Notes: a model not told the origin generated them from the letters alone. Shown: positions 35,946 through 46,334, numbered from the stretch's first letter. The stretch: DNA of 64,000 bases from Leptospiraceae bacterium (GCA_015075105.1 JABTUZ010000001.1:372001-436000), one strand, 5' to 3'. Program-made: numbers and translations.

Positions 35946-36852
35946 TTTAGATACATTTTCAGAAGACGAAAAAAGACTTACACTTTCAGCGGGTGTTGTG
36001 TTTGTATTTATGTCCTTTTTTTTTGCTCATCTATTTACAAAAAATATGCTTTGGAAGTTACTCGGTTCTGACTCTGTGGTAGAAATTAAATCAAAAGAAG
36101 AAATAGAACAAGAAAAAGTTTATGAAGTTTTATTAGAGCAAGAATTTGCAGACCAGACTAAAAAAGAGGAAATAAAAGCCTTATCCGATAAGGATGCGGC
36201 AGGGACAGGAGGGCTTACTGAAAAAGAGGGATTCCACACGAATAGCCCTTTTAGAGAATTTATATTTGGTTCTAATCCTTCTATTGCTTTGAAAGAAAAC
36301 CAAAAAGAAAAATCGGATAATAAAAAAGAAGAAGAATTGTTTGAAGTAGGGATTTATAAAAATGATCCACTAAGTGCCAAAAATCAATCTGAGAATATGC
36401 CGAATTCCAATTACAATCCGGCACAAGCGACTAAGATTCCGTTTAATTATAGATTTGAGCAGGATTTTTTATTTAGATGGGATGGAGCCAGAGCACTATC
36501 TTTGCCCAGAAAAAAATTAGCAGGGTATCAATACTTTAAAAAAATGTTAAAGCAAATTGAAGGAAGTTTCGCTCCACCCGGTGGAGGGAATTTTGCATAC
36601 AGGGATATGGCGGGCACTGTGGTTCGAGAAGGAATTATTCCAGGTGAGACAAAAGTTTTATTCATGCTGAATGAAAGCGGGCAGGTTATAGATTTGAAGA
36701 GGGTTTCGAGTCAAGGACAAGAAATTGTTGACAGGGCCTGTCTCGATTCTCTACGGGGGCAAAATTTTGGACCAGTCCCTGAAGAGGTAAAGGTAAATGG
36801 AATGATTTTCGGAATTAATTTTATTTTTCCGGGAAGAGTTTATTATAGGTAG
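35920..36852 (+). CDS. TonB-like energy-transduction protein
   Basis: A 310-residue protein with a membrane helix (about 20-41), a long charged linker rich in Glu/Lys (about 60-170), and a C-terminal domain (about 215-310) with [57 protein letters not shown]. This matches the TonB/TolA C-terminal fold (xxVxFxIxxxGxVxxxxVxxSSGxxxLDxAAxxAVR). Partner ExbB/ExbD proteins are not visible nearby. The start codon lies 26 bases inside ruvB, in another frame. Confidence 0.7.
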   Translation: MRKTNIYFNLDTFSEDEKRLTLSAGVVFVFMSFFFAHLFTKNMLWKLLGSDSVVEIKSKEEIEQEKVYEVLLEQEFADQTKKEEIKALSDKDAAGTGGLTEKEGFHTNSPFREFIFGSNPSIALKENQKEKSDNKKEEELFEVGIYKNDPLSAKNQSENMPNSNYNPAQATKIPFNYRFEQDFLFRWDGARALSLPRKKLAGYQYFKKMLKQIEGSFAPPGGGNFAYRDMAGTVVREGIIPGETKVLFMLNESGQVIDLKRVSSQGQEIVDRACLDSLRGQNFGPVPEEVKVNGMIFGINFIFPGRVYYR

Positions 36853-36881
36853 TTTAGAAAATGAAAAGTAGGAGAAAGTAA

Positions 36882-37607
36882 ATGATAGCTGAAGAGCTTG
36901 CTAATAAAAAAGTAAAGGATATTGTTCAAGATTATCCTTCGTTATCCGGGGTGTTGAATAAATACGGATTTGATTTTTGCTGTGGAGGAAATAAAGTCCT
37001 AAAAGATGTGTGTGTAAATAACGGTGTGAATCTTGCGGATGTAATTTCAGACATGCAAAGTGTGATAGAGTCCAGAAGCGTGAAAAAAGAAGCGGATAAC
37101 TTAGAGACTTCCGAGCTTATTTCTCATATCTTGGAAACCCACCACGAATATTTGAAAGATGCCCTTCCTGAAATTGAATTTTTCAGTAACAAAGTAGCCA
37201 TGAGACACGGTGAAAGACATCCAGAGTTAATAGAAATCAATCGTTTGTACACTGCATTGAAAGATGAGTTAGACAACCATTTAGTAAAGGAAGAAAATAT
37301 TTTATTTCCATTGATTGGAGAAGTTGACAGTCGCAAAAAAAATCAAGAAAAAATGGAAGCAGCGCATTGCGGATCAGTAAATAACCCTATTCGAGTAATG
37401 AACTCTGAGCACGAGTCTACAAAAGAATTACTTTCCGGGATTAGAAAATTAACTAATGGGTACTACCCACCAGAGGATGCTTGCAATTCATACAGATTGT
37501 TGTACCAAAAATTGGAAGAAATGGAAACAGATTTATTAGAGCACATGAGATTGGAAACTGATATTCTATTTCCTCGTGCCTCAATATTAGAAAGTCAATT
37601 GGCTTAA
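36882..37607 (+). CDS. Di-iron iron-sulphur-cluster repair protein (Ric/ScdA/YtfE)
   Basis: A 241-residue protein of the RIC family. The N-terminal ScdA_N domain has the conserved FDFCCGGNKVL (residues about 27-37) and the C-terminal hemerythrin-like domain carries repeated His/Glu clusters (ILETHHEYLKDALPEIE, AMRHGERHPELIE, NHLVKEENILFPLI, NSEHEST, LLEHMRLETDILFPRA) for the di-iron centre. These proteins repair iron-sulphur clusters after nitrosative or oxidative damage. The gene is followed by a clear hairpin terminator. Confidence 0.93.
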   Translation: MIAEELANKKVKDIVQDYPSLSGVLNKYGFDFCCGGNKVLKDVCVNNGVNLADVISDMQSVIESRSVKKEADNLETSELISHILETHHEYLKDALPEIEFFSNKVAMRHGERHPELIEINRLYTALKDELDNHLVKEENILFPLIGEVDSRKKNQEKMEAAHCGSVNNPIRVMNSEHESTKELLSGIRKLTNGYYPPEDACNSYRLLYQKLEEMETDLLEHMRLETDILFPRASILESQLA

Positions 37608-37624
37608 ATATTGCCTACTTCATA

Positions 37625-37686
37625 AAACTTGTTTTAGTTGATTTCTTTTCACGTTGCAAGAAATGATTAGAACAAGTTTATTTTTT
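37625..37686 (+). terminator. Rho-independent-type terminator after the Ric gene
   Basis: The outer stem AAACTTGTT at 37625-37633 pairs with AACAAGTTT at 37671-37679, and an inner stem ATTTCTT (37641-37647) pairs with AAGAAAT (37658-37664). A run of T follows at 37679-37686. It sits in the gap between convergent genes and should end the Ric transcript. Confidence 0.7.
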
Positions 37687-37695
37687 CCCAGAATA

Positions 37696-39684
37696 TTAAA
37701 TTTCTAAATCAACTGTGGGATTGACAACCCCATATCTATCTACTATAACTTTAATTTGGATTTGAACTTTTTTTAATAGCTCTTGAAGCGGTTGGTTGAG
37801 TTTGTTATAGTACAAAACTGAATGAATTTGTATTTCTGAATTTTCGGAAATAGTTTGGATCGGAAATGAAACAGGGAATTTAGGTCTTTGCAAATATTCT
37901 TCTTTTGGAGATAAAAATTTTACTGCATTTTCGTTTAGAGAAGTTTTTTTAAAATAAAATGGTGAATTGTATTTCCATGAAAATCCTTTTGACAAACGGA
38001 TATTCAAGTTTAGAAAATTGGACTTTGGAGAAATTTTTATTTCTTTGAGTTTATAAGTTTGGAACTTATCGTAGAAAGAATTTTTATTTTTGAAAATATT
38101 TAAATGGGTTTTGATTTTGAGTTCAGACAATTCTTTTGTTTTTAGATCCAATATTCTAATTGAGTGATTTTTTATGTCTGCAAAATATATTTTGTTTTGA
38201 AACAGAGAAATTCCTGAAGGTTCAAAAGAATTATCTTTATTGGCGTGAACTGTTTCGTCAAAATTTTTTGAATGAATGAGGGTTTTTATTTCTTTTGTAA
38301 TCGGATTTAGAGTTTTAATCTTATGGTTTTGGCTGTCTGAAAAATAGATAAGCCCATCGTGATAAAATAGATCCGATGGATTTTGCAGTCTTGTTTTTGG
38401 AAAAATTCCGTCAACATCTCCTGACTCAAAAATTCCCTTTCCTGCGAGTGTATCTACTTTTTCTTGAATTAGCTTTGCCGAGCGAATAGCATTTGTTTCT
38501 CTATCTGTAAAATACAAAGTATTGTCGTGGTAGGTCATTCTGTAAGGATGAGATAAAGAGGCATCTTTGAAATTTCCGTCGAGTAGGTTGTTGTTGCCCG
38601 ACCCTATAAAAAGATCGATTTCAGAAGTTTTTAAATCCATCTTCCAAATCTGGTGGTGTCCGGACATAGCGATATAGAGAGTGCCTTGTAATTCTAAAAT
38701 ATCTTTTGGAGAGCTTAAATTTACGTTCTTTCCGAAACCCGGAAGATGAATCGTTCTGGCTCGAGAAAAATTACCTGCAATAGTTTCTACAACCTTTTTT
38801 TCTAAATGAATTTTTCTTATTGAATGGTTTTTTGTATCAGCTACAAATAGAGACTTGTCTTTTAAAAAAATCCCCTGAGGGTGGTTAAATTCTGAGCTAT
38901 CATAGTCTCCGTCTTTATTTCCAGAATAGCCACTTCCTATGGATTCTAAAATTTCACCCGATTCGATATGTATTTTAAGAATTCTGTTGTTTTTTGAATC
39001 AGACACATAAAGCAATTTTTCTTTTGCATCAATGGCTAACTTTTCTGGGAAATACAGTAGCCTCTCCGGCTCTATTGTTTTTTTTAACGGTAGAGTTTTA
39101 TTTCTGTTTAGTGTATCTGAACTTTCAGAATCTTTTACGACCTCTGAAACAATCGAATCTAAACTCTGAAAAATATCTTCACCTGAAAATTGTCCGAGAA
39201 TTTCTCCATTTGGGTGGATGATGATGAGTGTTGGCCATGAATTCAAATTGTAAGTTTGCCAAAGCGAAAAGTCTTTATCTATCACTACCGGATGATCAAT
39301 ATCGTTTAAGAGTATCGCCTGACGTACTATTTCATTTTTCTCTTTTGAATAATTTCTATCGGAGTAGATTGTGATTACGGCTAATTCATTCGACCATTTT
39401 CTTTCTATTGACTTCAAGTCTTGTAAAATATGCTCACAGTTTATGCAAGTGTAGGATAGAAAATTCAGAAAAACAACCTTGCCGAGTAGCTTGTCTTTAG
39501 TCAAAGGCTCTTTTGTATTGAACCAATCTGAATCCACCGGGAATTCTAAAGTATGGCTCGGCTCAATGTTTTTTTGAAAGGGAAAATCTCTTAACTTGAT
39601 AGTTGGGATTTTATGACAAGTTAGAAAAGAAAGGAGGCATATTGATGAAATAATAAAAAATTCAGATTTTCGTTTAATGTTCAT
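37696..39684 (-). CDS. Thioredoxin-NHL lipoprotein (NHLRC2-like)
   Basis: A 662-residue protein with a signal and a lipobox Cys (ISSICLLSFLTC, Cys23, then HKIP). Residues about 65-170 are a TlpA/thioredoxin-like domain with KVVFLNFLSYTCINC containing a CxxC (CINC). Residues about 215-520 carry at least five NHL propeller repeats, recognisable by NHPQG or PxDL and repeated 'KNHSIRKI' elements, and the tail is beta-rich. The order Trx-NHL-C-terminal sandwich is that of NHLRC2-like proteins, known in animals and bacteria but poorly understood. Here the lipid anchor would place it in the periplasm or on the outer membrane. Confidence 0.82.
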   Translation of the reverse strand: MNIKRKSEFFIISSICLLSFLTCHKIPTIKLRDFPFQKNIEPSHTLEFPVDSDWFNTKEPLTKDKLLGKVVFLNFLSYTCINCEHILQDLKSIERKWSNELAVITIYSDRNYSKEKNEIVRQAILLNDIDHPVVIDKDFSLWQTYNLNSWPTLIIIHPNGEILGQFSGEDIFQSLDSIVSEVVKDSESSDTLNRNKTLPLKKTIEPERLLYFPEKLAIDAKEKLLYVSDSKNNRILKIHIESGEILESIGSGYSGNKDGDYDSSEFNHPQGIFLKDKSLFVADTKNHSIRKIHLEKKVVETIAGNFSRARTIHLPGFGKNVNLSSPKDILELQGTLYIAMSGHHQIWKMDLKTSEIDLFIGSGNNNLLDGNFKDASLSHPYRMTYHDNTLYFTDRETNAIRSAKLIQEKVDTLAGKGIFESGDVDGIFPKTRLQNPSDLFYHDGLIYFSDSQNHKIKTLNPITKEIKTLIHSKNFDETVHANKDNSFEPSGISLFQNKIYFADIKNHSIRILDLKTKELSELKIKTHLNIFKNKNSFYDKFQTYKLKEIKISPKSNFLNLNIRLSKGFSWKYNSPFYFKKTSLNENAVKFLSPKEEYLQRPKFPVSFPIQTISENSEIQIHSVLYYNKLNQPLQELLKKVQIQIKVIVDRYGVVNPTVDLEI

Positions 39685-39935
39685 CGGTCTTCTTAGCTTT
39701 TTAAGAGTTTGATTTGGTGTGGCGATATTTCTTACTCACAAAATTTTGAATTAAAAAAAAATTAAAGACTAATAATATTAGAAATGAATATAGGCGTTCA
39801 AGGTCAAATTCTTTTATAACCTGTGTATGTTCTTTTAATAGAGTTTAAAAATATTCTTGTCTATTTTTATGAAATAGAGGCAAGTGTATTCAAGAAATTC
39901 GTTTGCATTAGGGTTTAAAAAAAATCACATGGAAA

Positions 39936-41225
39936 ATGATGCCAATTCCAATTAGAGAAATACAAAATGGAGATTACAAATCTTGTGTTGATTTGATTCA
40001 TAGGGCAAAGGATGATTTGTCTAATGCGATTCAATCTGTTATACCTATCATAGAGGATGTTCGTAAAAATGGAGATGAGGCTTTAGTTCGTTTATCAAAA
40101 AAATTTGATGGGGTTAGAATTAAAAATTTTGTAGTATTCCCTGAAGAGGAAAATCTGAGTGTTCCCCTTGAATGGGAAAAAGCATTTCATGAAGCAAAAG
40201 AAAATATCACAAAGTTTCACGAAGCACAACTCAGAAATACTTTGGAAGTTCAAATCAAAGGAAATAGACTCGGAGTCAAATATTCGCCTGTTGACAGTGT
40301 GGCAGTTTATGCGCCCGGCGGTAAGGCACTTTACCCTTCTTCTGTGCTGATGGGAGTCATCCCCGCGAAGTTAGCCGGTGTCAAAAATATACACTTGTTC
40401 ACCCCTCCCGGTAAAGAAGAAACGATTCCTTTAGTTTATAAATACGCCGCAAAAATTTGTGGAGTTGATAAAATTTATACGTTAGGCGGAGCACAGGCTA
40501 TCGCAGGTGCAGCTTATGGAACAGAGACAGTCTCACCAAGTGAATTTGTAGTTGGGCCGGGGAATCGATTCGTAGCCGCAGCTAAATCGTATCTTTCGGG
40601 CATAGGTAAAATCGGAATAGACAGTCCTGCCGGACCAAGCGAAGTATTGATTATCGCAGACAAAACTGCAAATCCTGTGTGGGTTGCGGCTGATCTTTTG
40701 TCTCAGGCAGAGCATGGAGAGGACTCTATTGCAATTCTTGCAACCGATGATTTGAATTTGGCAAAAAAAGTCCAAGATGAAATAGAAAAGGCTTACTTGG
40801 ATAGGCCCAAGCGAGTTGAAATGAAAAGAGCCTCTATCGAAAACAATAGTTCTATCTTGGTTTTTTCTTCTATCGCAGAGTGTATCCATTTTTCTAATTT
40901 ATTTGCACCTGAGCATTTAGAAATCATGACAAAAAATTACAATGAAGATTTTTTAGCAATACGTCATGCGGGATCGGTCTTTTTGGGAGAGTATTCACCA
41001 GTTGCCATGGGGGATTATATAAGCGGTACAAATCACATACTACCGACTGCGGGGCTTTCTAGAATTTACTCTTCTCTTGGAGTGGATACTTTTCTAAAGC
41101 GCATAACGTATCAGGAAATTCAAAAAGATTCTCTTGCAAATATGTACCCTTTTGTAAAAACTTTGAGCGAGATAGAAGGACTTGACGAAGAGCACGGTAC
41201 GTCTGTCCAACTAAGAGCATTATAA
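39936..41225 (+). CDS. hisD: Histidinol dehydrogenase
   Basis: A 429-residue protein with VRKNGDEAL, SVAVYAPGGKALYPSSVLMGVIPAK, the TLGGAQAIAGAAYGTETV segment, VVGPGNRFVAAAKS, DSPAGPSEVLIIAD, LLSQAEHGEDS, APEHLEI, AGSVFLGEYSPVAMGDYISGTNHILPT and the C-terminal EIEGLDEEH. These include the zinc and catalytic His positions (QAEHG, APEHL, GTNH) of HisD, which oxidises L-histidinol to histidine. ATG at 39936 or, one codon later, 39939. It is followed by panC after four bases. Confidence 0.96.
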   Translation: MMPIPIREIQNGDYKSCVDLIHRAKDDLSNAIQSVIPIIEDVRKNGDEALVRLSKKFDGVRIKNFVVFPEEENLSVPLEWEKAFHEAKENITKFHEAQLRNTLEVQIKGNRLGVKYSPVDSVAVYAPGGKALYPSSVLMGVIPAKLAGVKNIHLFTPPGKEETIPLVYKYAAKICGVDKIYTLGGAQAIAGAAYGTETVSPSEFVVGPGNRFVAAAKSYLSGIGKIGIDSPAGPSEVLIIADKTANPVWVAADLLSQAEHGEDSIAILATDDLNLAKKVQDEIEKAYLDRPKRVEMKRASIENNSSILVFSSIAECIHFSNLFAPEHLEIMTKNYNEDFLAIRHAGSVFLGEYSPVAMGDYISGTNHILPTAGLSRIYSSLGVDTFLKRITYQEIQKDSLANMYPFVKTLSEIEGLDEEHGTSVQLRAL

Positions 41226-41229
41226 ATCT

Positions 41230-42078
41230 ATGGAAATAGCAAGAACTGAGCGTGAATTAAAACAATCTATTCTAAAGGAAAAGTCTCTTGGAAAAAAGAT
41301 AGGCTATGTTCCTACAATGGGGTTTTTGCATGAAGGACATCTTTCTATAGTAAGAAATTCTAAAAAGAAAACAGATTGTACTGTAGTGAGTATCTTTGTA
41401 AACCCTGCACAATTCAACGACCCGAATGATTTTACAAATTATCCAAAAAATGAAATCGAAGATTTGAAGAAATGTGAAATAGAAAAAGTGGATTTAGTTT
41501 ACCTTCCTTCTACGGAAGAACTTTATCCGGATGGAATTCCAGAGATAGAAATAAGAATTCCAAATTTGATGAAAAATTTGTGTGCAAAGTCAAGACCCGG
41601 GCATTTTGAAGGAGTCATGCTTGTACTATCTCGTCTGTTTCACTCTATCGAACCGAATATTGCATTTTTTGGAAAGAAGGATTACCAGCAGTACATCCTC
41701 GTAAAAGAGTTTGTAAGAATGTTGAATTTCCCTATTGATATAATCGGGGTCGATACCCTTCGTGAAAGTGACGGGCTTGCTATGAGTTCCAGAAATGCAA
41801 GACTCAACTCAACCGAAAGAGAAGCAGCGTCAGTAATTTATCGTGCGTTAAAAATAGCAGAGAGCGAAATCGGTAAGGGTGAAAAAGATTCTTCCGTATT
41901 GGTGGAGATTATTCGGGACGTTATTAGCTCTTCTCCTCTATTGAAAGAAGACTATATTGAAATTGTAGATCCGACAAATCTTTCCATAATAAAAAAAATC
42001 GAAAAGAGTGCACTAATTGCTATTGCTGTATTTTTTGGAAAAGTCAGACTCATAGATAATTGGCTTATTCAATTGTAA
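41230..42078 (+). CDS. panC: Pantothenate synthetase
   Basis: A 282-residue enzyme of normal length. It has GYVPTMGFLHEGHLSIV with the HxGH ATP-binding signature, VSIFVNPAQFNDPNDFTNYPK, FEGVMLVLSRLFHSIEPNIAFFGKKDYQQYILVKEF and RESDGLAMSSRNARL with the KMSKS-like KSSR region. It joins pantoate and beta-alanine using ATP to make vitamin B5. The start follows hisD by four bases and ends nine bases before mfd, so it is in an operon with hisD and mfd. Confidence 0.97.
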   Translation: MEIARTERELKQSILKEKSLGKKIGYVPTMGFLHEGHLSIVRNSKKKTDCTVVSIFVNPAQFNDPNDFTNYPKNEIEDLKKCEIEKVDLVYLPSTEELYPDGIPEIEIRIPNLMKNLCAKSRPGHFEGVMLVLSRLFHSIEPNIAFFGKKDYQQYILVKEFVRMLNFPIDIIGVDTLRESDGLAMSSRNARLNSTEREAASVIYRALKIAESEIGKGEKDSSVLVEIIRDVISSSPLLKEDYIEIVDPTNLSIIKKIEKSALIAIAVFFGKVRLIDNWLIQL

Positions 42079-42087
42079 GGAATTTAT

Positions 42088-45000
42088 TTGCGAGATTTAG
42101 TAGAAGTTTACGGTGATAAGTTAAAGAAATCCAAAATAGTAGAAACCTTTCAACAAGATTTAAGAAAGGCTCAAATCTTTGGAGTGCCGAGGTCTTCACA
42201 CTCATTTGTAGCGTCTTCTTTGTTTCAGTCAGATAAAAAAATACATAGTGTAGTTGTTGTGTCGCCACTCAATTCGGAGGCTGAATTTTTATATAGAGAA
42301 TCTTTGAGCTATTTAGAATTTAAAGAAACAGCATTTTTTCCCGGCCCTGAAATTATACCTTATGAGTATTCTAAATACCCTATAGAATTAAAAAAAGACA
42401 GAATTCGATCTCTATCAAAAATCATCCAAGGGGAAAGAGTCCTTCTTTTTACATCTGTTTCCGGTTTTTTGCGATCTATTCCTGATATAGAGTCACTAAA
42501 AAAGAAATCTATTTCTTTGAAGATGGGAAAGACATACTCACAAAAAGAAATAATATCCAAGCTAAACTCCTTGGGTTATACAAGAGAAGAGAAGTGTGAG
42601 AAATTCGGTGAATTTTCGGTAAAGGGAAGCATCGTAGATATATTTACTTTTATGTATGATGAGCCATTGAGATTGGATTTTTTCGGAGATACGTTAGACG
42701 AAATCAAAACTTTTGATCCTTCTACTCAGAAGTCTATCGCTGAAAAAACAGAAGTAACTATTTTGCCTTGTGATGAGATCAGTTTAGACGAAGAAGAAAA
42801 AGGAGTTTATAACAAAAAAATAGAAAGTTTTTCGGGAAATTTGAAGAAGACTTATGAGATATTGGAAGAATTGGTATTTTTGACAAAATCTCCTTCTTCA
42901 CTTTTGAATTTTTTTACTAAGCCTCCTCTAATCGTAATTCCAGACAGAAATGAGGTGAGAGAGAGGGCTTTACATACCTTTAGAGAATTTGAATCTATAT
43001 ACAATAAAAATAAAGAATTAAATATATGTGTTCCGCCTAACGTATTGCTATGTTCAGGGGTAGAAAAAGAAGTCCTGACAGAAAGCAGGGGAATTTGTTT
43101 TACTTCTCTTCCAAAACCAGATTCTGAAGATGGAGCACCTTTTCTTAAAATTATTAAAGTAAATTCATTCAAAGGGAAGATTCGAGAAGTCCGTTCTAAA
43201 ATAGAAGAGCTTAGGAAAGAGGGCAACCCTAAATTTATTTTGACTTCTTCATTTCCGGCACAAACCGAAAGACTGAATTCGCTTTTTTCGGATGTTGGGG
43301 TAAAGATTCTAAATTCAGATTCAGAGATTCCCCGTTCGTTTGAAACTCAAAAAGAAAATTCAGATGTATTTTTGGTACTTAGTGAGCTTAGGAACGGTTT
43401 TATTCTTACAGAAGAAAATACTACAATTTGGTCTGAGAATGATATTTTTGGAAGAGCTTATAAGAGGAAAACTCGATTTAAAAAACATGCATCTCGTGCA
43501 ATTGAAAGTTTTATAGATCTTCGTGAGGGAGACTATGTAGTTCATATTCATCATGGGGTTGGAAAATTTCAAAAAATAGAAAAAGTAACCTCAGACAATA
43601 AGACAAGAGATTTTTTGAAGTTAAGCTATGCAGGGGGAGATACTTTATTTGTTCCTTTAGATCAGATTTCTCTTGTTCAGAGGTATATCGGAGGAATGGA
43701 AAAACCACACTTAGATTCTCTCGGCAAAGGGACATGGAAAAAGAAAAGAGAAAGAGTGTCCGAGTCTATAAACCAACTTGCACAAGAATTAGTTGAGTTG
43801 TATGCCAGTCGAATGAAATTGAAGGGTTTCGCTTATCCTCCAGATACAGTGTGGCAGGAAGAATTTGAAGCCGAGTTTGAATTTGAAGAAACTCCAGATC
43901 AGATTTCTGCAATCGAAGCAGTAAAATCGGATTTAGAGTCAACCAAGCCGATGGATCGATTGGTTTGTGGAGACGTAGGTTACGGAAAAACAGAGGTGGC
44001 TATAAGGGCAGCGTTTAAGGTGATGATTGCCGGAAGACAGGTTATGATGATTGCACCTACTACAATTCTTTGCCTTCAACATTTTAATACTTTAGAAAAT
44101 CGGTTTAAGAATTTTCCTTTGAAAGTAGAAATGGTTTCTCGATTTCGTTCTAAAACAGAGATTAAGGAAACTCTAAAAAAATTTTCACTTGGAGAGATTG
44201 ATATGCTTGTTGGTACTCACGCATTACTTTCTCCTTCAGTGAAACCAAAAAATATAGGACTTCTTATTATTGACGAAGAGCAAAGGTTTGGAGTTACTCA
44301 TAAAGAAAAAATCAAGAAGATGAAAAATCTCGTAGATGTATTGACCTTGACCGCAACCCCGATCCCAAGAACTCTTCATTTATCTCTTACCGGCATTCGA
44401 GATCTTTCCATAATTGAAACTCCTCCAAGAGACAGGCAGAGTGTTGAAACTTATGTAATGGAGGAAAATGAAGATATAATAAAATCTGCAATTGAAAAAG
44501 AATTAGAAAGAGAAGGACAAGTGTATTATATTCACAATCGAGTAGAGACAATAGAATTTGAAGCAGTAAAACTTTCTAAGCTACTTCCAAAAATTTCTAT
44601 TGGCGTGCTCCACGGTCAACTTTCTGAAGATGAAGTAGAAGAAACTCTAATGGATTTTTATAATAAGAAATACGACGTACTTGTTACTACTACTATTATT
44701 GAATCAGGAATAGATTTGCCGAATGTAAACACAATGATTATCAATAGGGCTGAGACTTTCGGTCTGTCCCAATTGTATCAAATTCGGGGAAGGGTGGGGA
44801 GAAGTGGAAGAAAGGCTTATGCGTATTTGTTTTACAGAAAAGACAGGGCGATGACAGAGAATGCAGAAAAAAGGCTAAACACAATCCATGAATATCAAGA
44901 TTTAGGTTCCGGCTTTAAAGTTGCAATGAAGGACTTGGAAATTCGAGGAGCCGGAAATCTTTTGGGTAAGGAGCAATCCGGGGATATTATGGAAATCGGA

Positions 45001-45531
45001 TTTGACCTCTATTTAAAAATGCTGGAAGATGCAGTAGCGAAAATCAAAGGTGAAGAAGTCTTTGTTGAAACGAGGACTGCGATCAATCTTTCTACAAATT
45101 TTTATATTCCAGAATACTATATTTCTGATACCAAGCAAAAAATAGAGTTTTATAAACGTTTTGAAGGGGCGATGTCAATTGAAGAAATTGGCGAAATCGT
45201 GATAGAAATGACAGATCGTTTTGGCAGTCCTGACGAAATTGTGAATAGTTTTATACTTCAAGAAAAAATCAGAACTTTGGCATCCAACCTTGGGTTTGAA
45301 ACAGTAAGCGAGGACAAAGGCTTTATTCGTTTCAAATCAGGAGAATTTTTTAAGGGAGACCCAAAGAAAATAGTAAAACTAATTTCTGCAAATACAGGGC
45401 TTTCTATTCAACCAAGCGAGCCTGGAGTATTAAAATTTTTACCAAAACACAAAAGCGAAAAAGACAGGCTTGGAGAAATTCTGCAAATATTAGAAAAAAT
45501 CTATCCTGAAAAAGAATTTATCAAAAAGTAA
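42088..45531 (+). CDS. mfd: Transcription-repair coupling factor Mfd
   Basis: A 1147-residue helicase, the usual Mfd size. The N-terminal UvrB-homology module (IPYEYSKYPIELKKDRIRSL, KCEKFGEFSVKGSIVDIFTF) is followed by the CarD-like RNA-polymerase-interaction domain (GDYVVHIHHGVGKFQ), then RecG-like translocase motifs: GDVGYGKTEVAIRAAF (Walker A), IIDEEQRFGV (DEExQ), TLTATPIPRTL, YIHNRVETIE, TTTIIESGIDLPNVNTMI, QIRGRVGRSGRKAYAY. A C-terminal TRCF domain completes it. The TTG at 42088 follows an AAGGAA RBS. Confidence 0.97.
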   Translation: MRDLVEVYGDKLKKSKIVETFQQDLRKAQIFGVPRSSHSFVASSLFQSDKKIHSVVVVSPLNSEAEFLYRESLSYLEFKETAFFPGPEIIPYEYSKYPIELKKDRIRSLSKIIQGERVLLFTSVSGFLRSIPDIESLKKKSISLKMGKTYSQKEIISKLNSLGYTREEKCEKFGEFSVKGSIVDIFTFMYDEPLRLDFFGDTLDEIKTFDPSTQKSIAEKTEVTILPCDEISLDEEEKGVYNKKIESFSGNLKKTYEILEELVFLTKSPSSLLNFFTKPPLIVIPDRNEVRERALHTFREFESIYNKNKELNICVPPNVLLCSGVEKEVLTESRGICFTSLPKPDSEDGAPFLKIIKVNSFKGKIREVRSKIEELRKEGNPKFILTSSFPAQTERLNSLFSDVGVKILNSDSEIPRSFETQKENSDVFLVLSELRNGFILTEENTTIWSENDIFGRAYKRKTRFKKHASRAIESFIDLREGDYVVHIHHGVGKFQKIEKVTSDNKTRDFLKLSYAGGDTLFVPLDQISLVQRYIGGMEKPHLDSLGKGTWKKKRERVSESINQLAQELVELYASRMKLKGFAYPPDTVWQEEFEAEFEFEETPDQISAIEAVKSDLESTKPMDRLVCGDVGYGKTEVAIRAAFKVMIAGRQVMMIAPTTILCLQHFNTLENRFKNFPLKVEMVSRFRSKTEIKETLKKFSLGEIDMLVGTHALLSPSVKPKNIGLLIIDEEQRFGVTHKEKIKKMKNLVDVLTLTATPIPRTLHLSLTGIRDLSIIETPPRDRQSVETYVMEENEDIIKSAIEKELEREGQVYYIHNRVETIEFEAVKLSKLLPKISIGVLHGQLSEDEVEETLMDFYNKKYDVLVTTTIIESGIDLPNVNTMIINRAETFGLSQLYQIRGRVGRSGRKAYAYLFYRKDRAMTENAEKRLNTIHEYQDLGSGFKVAMKDLEIRGAGNLLGKEQSGDIMEIGFDLYLKMLEDAVAKIKGEEVFVETRTAINLSTNFYIPEYYISDTKQKIEFYKRFEGAMSIEEIGEIVIEMTDRFGSPDEIVNSFILQEKIRTLASNLGFETVSEDKGFIRFKSGEFFKGDPKKIVKLISANTGLSIQPSEPGVLKFLPKHKSEKDRLGEILQILEKIYPEKEFIKK

Positions 45532-45581
45532 TAGACTAATTTTTCTATTTTCTTTACCTTGCAATCATTGGAAGGATTTCT

Positions 45582-46334
45582 ATGAAACAATTTATTTACT
45601 TAGCTTTATTAACTTTTACTTTATTTGTTGCAAATTGTGGAGACGGGTCACCTGTTATAGAAACTATCGACGGGGCAAAAATCACTGTAAAGGGCTTTGA
45701 GAATTCTTATGACACTGCAATTGAAGCCATGAGTCGTATGCAAAATGTAGAGAAGAAAACTCTTGTTGAATTTATAGCTCAAAATATCGACCAAGTTCCG
45801 GAGCAGTTTAAGTCGCTAAATTTTCAATTTCAGAAAAAGAACTTTTTTGAAAATTATCGTCAGATGCTTATGGTAAAAATTGTAGCCGAAAAAACGGGTT
45901 TTTCTTCCAGAGCCGATATAAAAGAGATTTTACAACAAGTGGAAATGCAGACTCTTTCTACTCTGTATATTCAAGAACAAGTTGAGAAAAGGATTAAGAT
46001 TACAGACGAGCAAGCAATGGAAGAGTGCAACAGACTCAGAGCAAAAAATAAAGAGCTTGCTGCAATGCCGATTGATAGATGCGTTATGGCGGGAAGGGGA
46101 AATCTAAAGCAAAGAGAATCTCAAAATGTACTACCAAAAGTGATTGAGCGTATTAAAGAGGGCGTAGTAATTAAGCACAATGACAAGTTTGATGTGGACG
46201 CTTATATGAAAAGCGAAATGAAGTTTGACGAGAATGGGAAAAAAATTGAAGATAAATCCGGTGTGAACGAAAAGAAAGCAGAAACTCCCGCAATTACTCC
46301 TACTGAGCCGGTTACTCCACCCGCAAAACCATAG
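45582..46334 (+). CDS. SurA-N-like lipoprotein (chaperone-type) downstream of mfd
   Basis: A 250-residue protein. Signal peptide MKQFIYLALLTFTLFVANC (Cys19) is followed by GDGSPVIETIDGAKITVKGFENSYDTAIE, the usual opening of SurA/PrsA/PpiC-like chaperones, and long helices (KKNFFENYRQMLMVKIVAEKTGF, EILQQVEMQTLSTLYIQEQVEKRI). No parvulin PPIase domain follows; a proline-rich C-terminal tail ends it. A SurA/PpiC-like gene after mfd is a common arrangement. It probably helps fold exported proteins; this is an inference from similarity to the N-terminal SurA module. AAGGA lies eight bases before the ATG. Confidence 0.65.
   Translation: MKQFIYLALLTFTLFVANCGDGSPVIETIDGAKITVKGFENSYDTAIEAMSRMQNVEKKTLVEFIAQNIDQVPEQFKSLNFQFQKKNFFENYRQMLMVKIVAEKTGFSSRADIKEILQQVEMQTLSTLYIQEQVEKRIKITDEQAMEECNRLRAKNKELAAMPIDRCVMAGRGNLKQRESQNVLPKVIERIKEGVVIKHNDKFDVDAYMKSEMKFDENGKKIEDKSGVNEKKAETPAITPTEPVTPPAKP

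Noticed and set aside
39685-39935. Regulatory element in the divergent gap before hisD
   Set aside because: No convincing promoter, operator or leader peptide with His codons could be read; only AT-rich sequence.
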